Part shown: one piece after another, positions 1 to 7,347 of the stretch
Numbering within the stretch: the stretch's first letter is position 1
Layout: the number at the start of each line of letters is the position of its first letter
Assembly (NCBI GenBank): GCA_942492225.1
Contig: CALODS010000032.1
Location: forward strand, 1 to 48,498
Direction of reading: 5' to 3'
DNA from: JAFGTX01 sp942492225
Lineage (GTDB): Bacteria > Bacillota > Clostridia > Peptostreptococcales > Acidaminobacteraceae
DNA: 48,498 bases
Translations under genes and position numbers: made by a program
The notes under the pieces: generated by a model
The model's input: the letters and a program-made list of their open reading frames with translations, nothing else
The model's database searches: none
Told to the model about the DNA's origin: nothing

Positions 1-142
1 TATAATTTTTGTTGCTAAACCAATCAATCACTCAAACACCCACTTGATATGTATTTTACTTCCCTTTAATTGTAATCTATCTCTATGAAGAGTTACAATA
101 GATATATAAAATTTAAATTTAAATGTTATATATAAAAAAAAA

Positions 143-165
143 CACTCTCTAAATTTTAGAAAGTG
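143..165 (-). terminator. Intrinsic terminator of the 183-674 gene
   Basis: An inverted repeat (CACT.TCTAAA / TTTAGA.AGTG, one mismatch) lies just past the stop codon of the minus-strand gene. On that strand it is followed by a run of about ten T. The upstream bases 1-142 are AT-rich with weak hairpins only (for example ATTGTAA at 69 against TTACAAT at 93) and no gene was seen. Confidence 0.8.
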
Positions 166-182
166 CTCAATTTTTCACTATA

Positions 183-674
183 TTATAATACTGTTTTTTG
201 AAGTTTACCTAATTCGTCCATTTCAACGCTTGTTAATTTAGATACATGTTTAAGCTCTTCTTTTTTAGCGCATTCTATCACTAAAAACTTTTTCGTAAGA
301 GCGCCCTTATCCTTTTGAATATCCTTCATAATTTTAAACAATGAATACGGATGATCAGGATCTTTAATCGCTAAAATGTTAACACCATCTTGTTTAATAC
401 CAGAAACAATAACGTCTTCAAAACTTGAATCTTTTGGGTTAGTTACGACATGAAAGTCAGCGACCTCTTCTATATCACTTATCGTTTTTACTTGTTGTAT
501 AGAGGCATCAGCCTTGGCATATGTGCTAATCGTTGCCAAAAGTGGTAAAATACCCCATCCTTTGTGGCCTGATACTATAATTGATCGTTTATCATTTACT
601 GCTTCTTCAATCACTTGAACTTGTGCTTCTGTAATAAAAGACTCATTCATCAGTTTTTGGAACATTGGATGCAT
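183..674 (-). CDS. Hypothetical protein with degenerate P-loop-like motif
   Basis: A 163-residue soluble protein without signal peptide or membrane segment. Residues about 18-50 read as a helix followed by a beta strand and the loop SGHKGWGILPLL. This has the layout of a Walker A loop in secretion-type (VirB11/PilT-like) ATPases (strand, G-x-x-G-x-G, helix) but lacks the GKT/S lysine and hydroxyl residue, so nucleotide hydrolysis is unlikely. No Walker B motif is evident. The start is supported by AAAGGAG eight bases upstream of ATG. It is a single-gene unit with its own promoter (720-747) and terminator. Function is unknown; similarity to an inactive ATPase N-terminal half is inference only. 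Confidence 0.7.
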   Translation of the reverse strand: MHPMFQKLMNESFITEAQVQVIEEAVNDKRSIIVSGHKGWGILPLLATISTYAKADASIQQVKTISDIEEVADFHVVTNPKDSSFEDVIVSGIKQDGVNILAIKDPDHPYSLFKIMKDIQKDKGALTKKFLVIECAKKEELKHVSKLTSVEMDELGKLQKTVL

Positions 675-719
675 TGTCTCATCTCCTTTAGCTATTGTAT
701 TGTAAAACTCATCTCTTAA

Positions 720-747
720 AGTTTATCATAGGCTCAACAAGTGTCAA
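720..747 (-). promoter_or_regulatory. Promoter of the 183-674 gene
   Basis: On the minus strand TTGACA (747-742) is followed 16 bases later by TAAACT (725-720). The -10 is preceded by TGA, an extended -10 element. It lies about 50 bases upstream of the start codon. Confidence 0.5.
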
Positions 748-787
748 ACATAGTTATTTTTATAGCAAAGTTTTTTCAGTGAAATTA

Positions 788-816
788 TTGAAACCATAAT
801 GAAAAAGGGGTATGAT
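788..816 (+). promoter_or_regulatory. Sigma-A promoter of MFS-mtnN operon
   Basis: TTGAAA (788-793), a 17-base spacer and TATGAT (811-816) lie 37 bases before the MFS start codon. A short dyad TGTG-N8-CACA follows at about 825-840 and might be an operator. Confidence 0.6.
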
Positions 817-852
817 GATAGTCGTGTGGCAAGTGTCACAAAGGAGATTATT

Positions 853-2035
853 ATGAGTAATGGAAAACGAAAATATTTGATTTTTTCAACATTTCTTGCC
901 ATGTTAATTATGGCAATTACAGATAGTACGCGCGGCATCCTTGTCCCTACTTTTAAAGATGTGTTCAACGTATCCGATACGGCCATTGGGATGTTTCTTC
1001 TCGTTTATTCTCTAACATATGTTGTATCTACTTACTTTGGGGGCCTATTGTGCGCCAAGTATGGACAAAAGAAAATGATTATTAGCGGCATGTGTATTGC
1101 AGGGGTTGGCTTTTTTCACCTCATTTGCACAAGTTTTTAACCAGATGCTTACCGGCTATGTAGTGATCACTTTCGGTATTGGTTTTATGGTGATGGGTAT
1201 GAACACGATATTACCATTATTAAAAGTCGGATATCTTGCATTACTCATGAATTTATTGCACTTTTTTTATGGTGTTGGTTCTACGTTAACACAGAAAATT
1301 ACTGGGTATTTAATTTTTAATGGCGTCAGCTGGCGAACTGTATTTATAGCTTATTTCCTTCTATACTTCTTCGGTCTATTCTTCTACTTATTTGTTCAAC
1401 AGCCCGAAGAAAGTCATGAAGAAAAAGAAGCACAAAAGAAACCAATTCAACACAAAAAACTTTTAATTGTTTGTTGTTTGGCGTTAGGTTTTTACGTTTC
1501 CAGTGAGATGCAAACAGCAAACTGGATGTTAAATTACCTAAAAGAAGTTAAAGGCATGAATACAAATGTAGGCGCTACTTATGTTGCATTATTTTTTGGT
1601 GTTTTTTCTATTGGTCGTCTACTTGGTGGATTTGTTGTTGAGAGATATGGTTATATGAAATCAATTGTCATTTCATTATGTCTTGCATTGATTTTATATC
1701 TAACTGGACTTATATTCGGCGGAAAAAGTCTCTACCTTATTTCTATGTCAGGGCTTTTCTTTTCCATCACTTATCCAACATTTTTAATTGTTGTGCAAAA
1801 AACATTTGTTAATAACGCAACTTATGTCACGGGGATTGTTACAATGGCCTCATCTTCAATCACTATGATTGTTGGCTACCTTATAGGTGCATTAAACGAT
1901 CGTATTGGACCCGCACTTTCTATCTATTTAATTCCACTATCACTGGTAGTTTGTATTATACTAATGATAGGTATAAAAAATGAAGTTGATAAACTTTCAA
2001 TGATGCAAGACGCTATAGTTGTGTCAGTAAAATAA
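853..2035 (+). pseudogene. MFS transporter, frameshifted in a T6 tract
   Basis: Two overlapping frames together encode one 12-TM major facilitator protein of about 393 residues, the normal family length. The first frame starts at ATG 853 (AAGGAGA six bases upstream) and ends at 1140. The second runs on to 2035. Reading passes naturally from ..AGVGFF to TSFAQVFNQ.. if one T is removed from the run at 1111-1116, so the lesion is a single-base gain in a homopolymer. The N-half carries the loop GGLLCAKYGQKK typical of the MFS 2-3 loop. Twenty bases separate it from mtnN, so the two are one operon. That suggests a substrate related to nucleosides or methylthio compounds, which is only inference. 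A sequence error is as likely as a true pseudogene. Confidence 0.8.
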
Positions 2036-2055
2036 CGATTTAAGAAGGAGAACTT

Positions 2056-2748
2056 ATGAGAATAGGAATTATTGGTGCAATGTCTGAAGAAGTTGCACAA
2101 TTAAAATCAGAAATGATTGTTAAGACAGAGATAACAAAAGCACAAATGACATTTTATCACGGCGAATTACTTGGTAAAGATGTTGTCATTGTAACAAGTG
2201 GTATTGGAAAGGTTAATGCCGCTGTCTGCACTCAGATATTAGTCAATGCCTTTGATGTTGATTGTGTGATCAATGTCGGTATTGCTGGTGGACTACACAA
2301 AGATATCTATCCTGGTGACATCGTAGTTGGCGAAAATCTTGTCCAACACGATATGGATACAACATTCTTTGGTGATGCCCTTGGACAAGTACCAAGATTA
2401 GAAACCTTTGATTTCAAATGTGATGAAAAATTGATTGCTCTTGCAAAATCTGCTTGCAATAAAGTGGCTGATATTAACTTTATGAATGGCCGTATTGTGT
2501 CAGGTGATCAATTTATTGATAAAGCAGAAAAGTTACAGTTTTTAAACGATACTTTCGATGCACTATGTTGTGAAATGGAAGGTGCTAGTATCGGACAAGT
2601 TTGTTATTTAAACAATATCCCATTCGTTGTTATTCGTTCTATTTCTGACAACGCAATTAACGGCAGCCATATGGATTATGAAAAATTCTCTGGTATTGCT
2701 ATCAAAAATTCAGTTGCCATCTTAAAAGATATGCTTCAAGGATTATAA
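2056..2748 (+). CDS. mtnN: 5'-methylthioadenosine/S-adenosylhomocysteine nucleosidase
   Basis: A 230-residue cytosolic enzyme of the PNP/UDP phosphorylase fold. It hydrolyses MTA and SAH to adenine plus the thioribose product, recycling SAM by-products. Visible family motifs: N-terminal MRIGIIGAMSEEV with the base-contacting/catalytic Glu12, SGIGKVNAA, NVGIAGGL, GDIVVGENLVQHDMD, IVSGDQFI, CEMEGAS with Glu175, and RSISDNA with the catalytic Asp198. Length and residue positions match the E. coli Pfs layout (Glu12, Glu174, Asp197). GAAGGAG precedes the ATG. It is cotranscribed with the upstream MFS gene and ends at a strong terminator. Confidence 0.95.
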   Translation: MRIGIIGAMSEEVAQLKSEMIVKTEITKAQMTFYHGELLGKDVVIVTSGIGKVNAAVCTQILVNAFDVDCVINVGIAGGLHKDIYPGDIVVGENLVQHDMDTTFFGDALGQVPRLETFDFKCDEKLIALAKSACNKVADINFMNGRIVSGDQFIDKAEKLQFLNDTFDALCCEMEGASIGQVCYLNNIPFVVIRSISDNAINGSHMDYEKFSGIAIKNSVAILKDMLQGL

Positions 2749-2767
2749 TATACTTCAAAAAACTACG

Positions 2768-2792
2768 AACGCCGACTAATTTAGTCGGCGTT
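2768..2792. terminator. Bidirectional terminator between mtnN and mocR-type gene
   Basis: AACGCCGACTAA and its perfect complement TAGTCGGCGTT form a GC-rich stem with a tiny loop. T-rich bases follow on the plus strand and T6 on the minus strand, so it can end both convergent units. Confidence 0.85.
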
Positions 2793-2809
2793 TATTTCAG
2801 GTAAAAAAG

Positions 2810-4312
2810 TTAGAACATTGGATTCGAGCATTGGATCGGTTCATTTTCAACCATCTCTTTTATAAGTCCGGCGATTTTCTTAATAGAATCACAGACCAAT
2901 GATTCCTCTTCATAAGTGTAACTAAGTCTTATTTGATTTTCACCTCTAATACTCGCATAACAATTTTCACCTAAAAGAATTGAAATATTGTGTTCACTAA
3001 TACATCGATAATATAATAACTGCCCATCAAAACGATTGGGTAGTGTTAACCAAAAAACCAAACCACCTTTTGGGACAGTAAAATTTACATAGCTAGGCAT
3101 TGATGTTTTGAGGCAGTCGACAATTCTATCTCTCAACAATCGCAATTCATGGCATAGCCAGGTTCTATGTTGCTTACATTCTATCGAATTTATATAAGGG
3201 GTTAACATCAGTTGATTAAGTAAGGGAGCGCCTGAGTCGATATTAGATTTAGCTGCGACAAGTCGTGTAAATAAACTTCCCTCCGCAATCATCCCGGATA
3301 GTCTAAACGATGGTCCAAAAATTTTGCTAAATCCCCCTAGATATATTACCCGTCCACTTTTGTCATAAGTTTTAAGAGGACGCATAGACAATTCAAGACT
3401 TAAGTCACTCCAAGAATCATCCTCTAAAACTATAAAATTGTATTCTTCTGCAAGTTCCAGCAATTCAATACATCTTTCAATACTTAAACAAACGCCCGTT
3501 GGATTTTGAAAATTGGCCATCATATAGACGAGTTTTACTGGATACTGTTCACAAACAGACATCAGGTTATCCATTTTCAATCCATCCTCATCAACAGGTA
3601 CTTCAATAACAATAGCCCCTCTTCCCTTAAAAACATCTATAGCGCCTGGAAAAGTTGGTGCCCCAAGTACAACCACATCTCCAGGGCCAATAAAAGTTTC
3701 AGCCACCAAGTGAATGCCAAGTTGAGAACCACTTGTTATAAGCAACTGATTTTCATTGAATTTAAGTCCTTTTTCACTAAAGAATTTATTAATTTCTGCT
3801 CTGAAGGCAGATTGACCTTCGACTGGTGGATAACGTCCAAAATCTTCATTAAACACTTCTTTTTTTTGATAAAACATTTCCAAAATTTCATTTGTTGGTA
3901 AGAAGCGAGAATGAAGTGCTGCCGTTGACATATTGATCACTGGTTGATCAAATTGTACTGTTCTATGAGCATACTTACTTCTGGTAACATAATCCCTCAC
4001 GTTATCTTGCCATAAATGGGATGCGACAATCTTGTCATTTGACAATAACATATCACTTCTTACATCATTCGTGTTTTGTTCAAGAGCATACACACCTTTT
4101 CCATGAATTTTTTTTATAAAACCATCTTTTTCAAGCTGTTCATACGCCATTACAATAGTCATTGGACTTACGCTTAATTCCTTACTCAACACCCTAATGG
4201 ATGGTAGTTTCTCTCCATGGGCATACCATTTTGTTTCAATACCATTTCTAAACGCATCCGCTATTTGGTCTGCAATGGACAGATTACTTTTACGATTAAT
4301 AATAATATTCAT
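2810..4312 (-). CDS. MocR-type (GntR-HTH/aminotransferase) transcriptional regulator
   Basis: A 500-residue fusion of an N-terminal GntR winged helix (about residues 5-75, with SIRVLSKELSVSPMTIVMAYEQLEKDGFI-like recognition region) and a fold-type I aminotransferase domain. In the latter, NPTG, the aspartate in LEDDSW and YLGGFSKIFGPSFRLS (with the PLP-binding lysine) are intact. MocR proteins use a bound PLP/amino-acid ligand to control transcription rather than to catalyse. The start at 4312 is chosen because GGAGGG lies six bases upstream; a GTG at 4324 would place the Shine-Dalgarno inside the gene. It is divergent from the YczE-like gene, whose promoter region carries repeated ACTGTTCTA sites, the arrangement usual for a MocR regulator and its target. 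Confidence 0.9.
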   Translation of the reverse strand: MNIIINRKSNLSIADQIADAFRNGIETKWYAHGEKLPSIRVLSKELSVSPMTIVMAYEQLEKDGFIKKIHGKGVYALEQNTNDVRSDMLLSNDKIVASHLWQDNVRDYVTRSKYAHRTVQFDQPVINMSTAALHSRFLPTNEILEMFYQKKEVFNEDFGRYPPVEGQSAFRAEINKFFSEKGLKFNENQLLITSGSQLGIHLVAETFIGPGDVVVLGAPTFPGAIDVFKGRGAIVIEVPVDEDGLKMDNLMSVCEQYPVKLVYMMANFQNPTGVCLSIERCIELLELAEEYNFIVLEDDSWSDLSLELSMRPLKTYDKSGRVIYLGGFSKIFGPSFRLSGMIAEGSLFTRLVAAKSNIDSGAPLLNQLMLTPYINSIECKQHRTWLCHELRLLRDRIVDCLKTSMPSYVNFTVPKGGLVFWLTLPNRFDGQLLYYRCISEHNISILLGENCYASIRGENQIRLSYTYEEESLVCDSIKKIAGLIKEMVENEPIQCSNPMF

Positions 4313-4324
4313 AACACCCTCCAC

Positions 4325-4386
4325 ACTGTTCTACTGTTATGGCTATTTAACCACAAAACTGTTCTAAAATCAATTTGACTGTTCTA
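4325..4386 (+). promoter_or_regulatory. Direct-repeat operators, probable MocR-type binding sites
   Basis: ACTGTTCTA occurs three times, at 4325-4333, 4358-4366 and 4378-4386, plus a partial copy ACTGTTAT at 4333-4340. The last copy overlaps the -35 of the YczE promoter and the first abuts the regulator's start. Direct repeats at a divergent promoter are the known mode of MocR/GabR-type regulators. The assignment to the adjacent regulator is inference. Confidence 0.7.
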
Positions 4387-4404
4387 TCAATGGCCCTATA
4401 TACT
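4375..4404 (+). promoter_or_regulatory. Promoter of the YczE-like gene
   Basis: TTGACT (4375-4380), an 18-base spacer and TATACT (4399-4404). The -35 is overlapped by the third ACTGTTCTA repeat, so a bound regulator would touch RNA polymerase. Confidence 0.7.
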
Positions 4405-4433
4405 ATGGGTAACAATTAAAGGGAGGCATCAAC

Positions 4434-5051
4434 ATGAAAAGATTATTTCAACTTTTTATAGGGCTATTACTATATGCACTCGGTATTTATTTTACCTTAC
4501 AAGCAAATTTAGGTGTTGCGCCTTGGGATGCATTCCATCAAGGTCTTTCACAAAAGTTTAATATCACTTTTGGACAAGCCAGTATTCTTGTTGGTGTAGT
4601 AATCATCATAGTAAATATGATCTTTAAAGAAAATATTGGCATCGGAACCATTGCAAATACACTTATTATAGGAATCATTATAGATTTATTATATCGAATC
4701 AATCTTTTACCAGAAATGACACACTTTTATAGCGGATTATTTATCATTGTCTTAGGAATGACAAGCATTGCACTGGCTACATATTTCTATATTAGCGCTG
4801 CATATGGTGCTGGCCCTAGAGATGGACTTATGATAATTTTGGTCAAAGCGACAAAAAAACCCGTCGGACTCGTTCGATTAACAATAGAATCAACTGTTCT
4901 ATTGGCAGGTTATTTACTTGGTGGAAAAATCGGTGCTGGTACTGTTATTATTGCCTTAGGCATTGGTCCAATAGTACAATTCGTGTTTAAACTTTTAAAA
5001 TTTGAAATCGACAAAGTAGAGCACGACTATTTATTTGCTCAGTCAAAATAA
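4434..5051 (+). CDS. YczE/YyaS/YitT-family integral membrane protein
   Basis: A 205-residue hydrophobic protein with about five membrane segments. The N-terminal block FTLQANLGVAPWDAFHQGLS and the internal repeat-like AAYGAGPRDGLM are hallmarks of the YczE family (COG2364). The molecular role is unknown. In Bacillus subtilis the homologue yczE lies by sfp and the MocR gene ycxD, so pairing with a MocR regulator recurs. GGGAGG precedes the ATG. It is monocistronic, with a terminator directly after it, and its expression is likely set by the divergent regulator through the ACTGTTCTA repeats. Confidence 0.85.
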   Translation: MKRLFQLFIGLLLYALGIYFTLQANLGVAPWDAFHQGLSQKFNITFGQASILVGVVIIIVNMIFKENIGIGTIANTLIIGIIIDLLYRINLLPEMTHFYSGLFIIVLGMTSIALATYFYISAAYGAGPRDGLMIILVKATKKPVGLVRLTIESTVLLAGYLLGGKIGAGTVIIALGIGPIVQFVFKLLKFEIDKVEHDYLFAQSK

Positions 5052-5062
5052 CGTTTAAATAG

Positions 5063-5118
5063 AAAACGTCTTATAGTAAACAGAGGCTCCCCCCTTTGAT
5101 TACTATAAGACGTTTTTT
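5063..5118. terminator. Bidirectional terminator between yczE-like gene and hgcB
   Basis: AAAACGTCTTATAGTAA (5063-5079) pairs perfectly with TTACTATAAGACGTTTT (5100-5116) around a 20-base loop containing C-rich bases. T runs follow on both strands. It overlaps the hgcB stop codon by a base or two. Confidence 0.85.
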
Positions 5119-5356
5119 ATTTTGTATTGAGTACTGCAATTGCGCAACCACTTCCAGCAGTTACATGGATGGCCCCCACTGGACAATTTAATTTACAAGC
5201 ACCGCATTCTATACATAATTCTTTGTTAGTAACTGATGCTTTCTTATTTTCAATTATAAATAATTGATGCGGGCAAACAATTTCACACATTCCACACCCT
5301 ATACATTTTAATTCTGATAACTCTAAACTAATATTTTTAGATAAATATCTAAGCAT
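5117..5356 (-). CDS. hgcB: HgcB, 2[4Fe-4S] ferredoxin of mercury methylation
   Basis: A 79-residue ferredoxin with two [4Fe-4S] motifs, CIGCGMCEIVCP and CIECGACKLNCPVGAI. They are followed by GSGCA, whose cysteine matches the strictly conserved Cys73 of characterised HgcB. It overlaps the hgcA stop codon (TAATG), with GGAGGTG as ribosome site inside hgcA, so the pair is translationally coupled. HgcB is the electron donor that re-reduces the HgcA corrinoid during Hg(II) methylation. The usual C-terminal tail with a cysteine pair (about residues 94-95 in the Desulfovibrio ND132 protein) is absent: this protein stops 14 residues after the GSGC cysteine. Identity as HgcB rests on adjacency to HgcA plus the GSGC motif. 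Confidence 0.88.
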   Translation of the reverse strand: MLRYLSKNISLELSELKCIGCGMCEIVCPHQLFIIENKKASVTNKELCIECGACKLNCPVGAIHVTAGSGCAIAVLNTK

Positions 5357-6324
5357 TACATCAACACCTCCAACACGACCAACATCATGCAGATACCTAG
5401 ACTAATTTTGCATTCTTTTTTGAACCTTCCAGCCTCTATTTCAACGCCCGATTGTGAAGTAAAAGGCGTTGATCCCGTATAATTGAAGGTCACATAGCCT
5501 ATAAATAATAGCAAGACAGTTACAAATAGAATGTTTAAGGACAGTTGTGGATAAATCGGTGCCATCATTAATCGAACAATCAAAATTATAGCAAGTAAGT
5601 AACCATTATATGAAAATGATTTAAACGGCAATATTGGTAACATCAAAGGAAAAATAATTGTACTAATGACCAAACCCATCACCCCATATTCAATACCAGA
5701 GGTCAGCATTTTATTAGTATAAGTTCTAGCAAAAATTGACGATATAGCATTGAGTATGATTGTAAACAAAATGAATAATACTGCATATCTTGAATACAGT
5801 ATCATTTCTAATGGTGCCAAGATCATCCTTTCCTTTAGGGTAAATGTCACTCTTCTCATTTCTTTTGTCGCTATAAAACCATTCTCAATAAAATTTGGCA
5901 GGTCTTTTCCATCAACAGGCCCATACTTGACTTGCACACCAGTATATTGCCTAACTAGGTGCGGTTCCATTGTTGAAGCACCTAATTGTGGTAAGTAAAC
6001 AGTCCTTACACCAAGAGTTTTTTTCACTTGATGTTTATGTAACTGATAAATTAATTCTCTTGATGAAAAAGTGCCTTTTCCTGCAGCGCACCATACATTG
6101 ATACCATCTGTATCAAGCACTAACAAAAAGCAATTATAGTCAGCAAGACTTGATCTTATTAAATCTACCGTTAATTTATAATTACATGTAACAAACATTG
6201 GTGCACCTTTTTCTGGCGTACCAATAGCATAAACTCCTGAAGGGATTTTATATGTATATCGATTGATTCCAAGTCGCACCTTTAGGCAGCCTAATGTATC
6301 TTCAAGGCTCAGTTGGGATGACAA
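5356..6324 (-). CDS. hgcA: HgcA, corrinoid methyltransferase of mercury methylation (body of gene)
   Basis: The 322 residues readable from TTG 6324 contain the signature NVWCAAGK. This is the HgcA cap-helix motif N(V/I)WCA(A/G)GK, whose cysteine ligates cobalt; here it is Cys79. Further family blocks are VRLGINRY, YAIGTPEKGAP.FVTCNYKLT, LPQLGA and YGPV, followed by about five C-terminal membrane helices (from about residue 175). HgcA passes a methyl group from its corrinoid to Hg(II). The TTG has no Shine-Dalgarno, and coding resemblance continues upstream (..DGKVVIGEQAIPK..), so the true start is further upstream where in-frame stops occur (see 6325-6498). The gene is therefore either disrupted or mis-sequenced at its 5' end. 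hgcB follows directly. Confidence 0.9.
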   Translation of the reverse strand: MSSQLSLEDTLGCLKVRLGINRYTYKIPSGVYAIGTPEKGAPMFVTCNYKLTVDLIRSSLADYNCFLLVLDTDGINVWCAAGKGTFSSRELIYQLHKHQVKKTLGVRTVYLPQLGASTMEPHLVRQYTGVQVKYGPVDGKDLPNFIENGFIATKEMRRVTFTLKERMILAPLEMILYSRYAVLFILFTIILNAISSIFARTYTNKMLTSGIEYGVMGLVISTIIFPLMLPILPFKSFSYNGYLLAIILIVRLMMAPIYPQLSLNILFVTVLLLFIGYVTFNYTGSTPFTSQSGVEIEAGRFKKECKISLGICMMLVVLEVLM

Positions 6325-6498
6325 TTTTGGAATAGCCTGTTCGCCAATGACGACTTTGCCATCGTAAGCACCCTGAATGAGGTGATCTGAAATAACTACT
6401 TCATCTATTTTATTAACTATTTCTTCTTTTGTTAAGCCTTCTAAACTAGAAGTTCGTTCTTATGTTACTCAACAGCTTTTAGTATTTGTTAGATCCAT
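6325..6498 (-). other. hgcA: Disrupted 5' end of hgcA
   Basis: GGAGGG lies six bases before ATG 6498, which is in frame with the HgcA body 58 codons upstream of TTG 6324. The frame reads M-D-L-T-N-T-K-S-C and then TGA (6471-6469), two codons, TAA (6462-6460), and afterwards 45 open codons that look like HgcA N-terminus (..IDEVVISDHLIQ.. then GKVVIGEQAIPK). No ATG, GTG or TTG occurs in those 45 codons. Two compensating single-base indels (giving a reading such as K-S-C-C/W-S-N-I-R-T) would also restore a frame. UGA read as selenocysteine cannot explain the TAA. Confidence 0.75.
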
Positions 6499-6520
6499 TA
6501 TCAGCCCTCCATTTATAGCA

Positions 6521-6550
6521 AGTATAGCATAGAATATCTAAGAATTCTAA
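6521..6550 (-). promoter_or_regulatory. Candidate promoter of hgcAB
   Basis: On the minus strand TTAGAA (6550-6545), an 18-base spacer and TATACT (6526-6521) end about 20 bases before ATG 6498. An alternative TTGACT at 6563-6558 has a weaker -10. The position supports transcription starting for ATG 6498 rather than the TTG. Confidence 0.45.
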
Positions 6551-6569
6551 GGCCGTCAGTCAATAAAAA

Positions 6570-6597
6570 AGACTTTCTATATTGCTATAGAAAGTCT
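6570..6597 (-). terminator. Terminator of the B3/B4 gene
   Basis: A perfect 12-bp stem AGACTTTCTATA / TATAGAAAGTCT with a four-base loop, followed by T6 on the minus strand, five bases past the stop codon. Confidence 0.9.
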
Positions 6598-6601
6598 ACT
6601 A

Positions 6602-7309
6602 TTAAAACTCAATTGATCGTTTGCCACTATCCAATATATGAATTCTTGCACTTCCACCTAAATATGCTTCAACCAAGCACTTTAGTTCTAGTAGCCCCTG
6701 AGAAAATTCTATGACCCGATCTGCTTGAACTAATTCAAGACATAAAAATGCGTTTTTGGTTTCCTCTGTTAACATCGTTCTAACAGATTCTCTCCAATTC
6801 CAACATCTACAAATTGCACCCTTATCATCTTTATAAACAATCTCACCTGCATATGGTGGCGCATTTTCATCACTCCCTAGTACGATAAAGGACTCATCAC
6901 CACTTGCTTTGGTCAATCGAACCGTTCCACTAAAGCTATCCATATCCTCGCCACCACAAGGCATACCGTACTTAAGAGATATTAAATTATATAAGTCAAC
7001 AAGTGGATTGATCGATCCAATACCCTTATTCGAATCTACTCTCTTCAAGAGTGCTTCTATAGAAGATCGGGCACCTTTTTTTGTTTTGAATTGTTGATAG
7101 CTTTCTCTCCAAACAGCCACGACCGGATTCGCGCTAAATACAGCTTCAGACAAGTGTAATTTTGCCTCATTCATACCCATCAATAAGAGACTTTTATAAT
7201 TGATCTCTTTGTCCACGTTATTATTAATGTCATAAGCCGTCACAATACCAATTTTCGCTTCTGGAAATACAGACCAAAAACTGTCTTCAACCACAAATTT
7301 TTTTGTCAT
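6602..7309 (-). CDS. B3/B4 domain-containing protein (COG3382)
   Basis: A 235-residue soluble protein matching the stand-alone B3/B4 domain otherwise found in the beta subunit of phenylalanyl-tRNA synthetase, where it takes part in editing mischarged tRNA. Visible family stretches: LYNLISLKYGMPCGGEDMD, then TVRLTKASGDE, PPYAGEIVYKD and CRCWNWRE. The stand-alone version has no proven role; trans-editing or hydrolysis of aminoacyl-tRNA is inference from the domain. AGGAGG lies seven bases before the ATG. It is a single-gene unit between the ABC exporter operon and hgcAB, closed by its own terminator. Confidence 0.85.
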   Translation of the reverse strand: MTKKFVVEDSFWSVFPEAKIGIVTAYDINNNVDKEINYKSLLLMGMNEAKLHLSEAVFSANPVVAVWRESYQQFKTKKGARSSIEALLKRVDSNKGIGSINPLVDLYNLISLKYGMPCGGEDMDSFSGTVRLTKASGDESFIVLGSDENAPPYAGEIVYKDDKGAICRCWNWRESVRTMLTEETKNAFLCLELVQADRVIEFSQGLLELKCLVEAYLGGSARIHILDSGKRSIEF

Positions 7310-7347
7310 CTAAAAGCCTCCTTAATCCCCTAATGTTCTTCTACCCT

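Noticed and set aside
1..142. Gene or promoter at the left edge
   Set aside because: Only AT-rich sequence with weak dyads; no ribosome site or convincing promoter was seen.
6469..6471. TGA in hgcA as a selenocysteine codon
   Set aside because: A TAA follows three codons later in the same frame and cannot be read through that way; no SECIS-like hairpin was evident.
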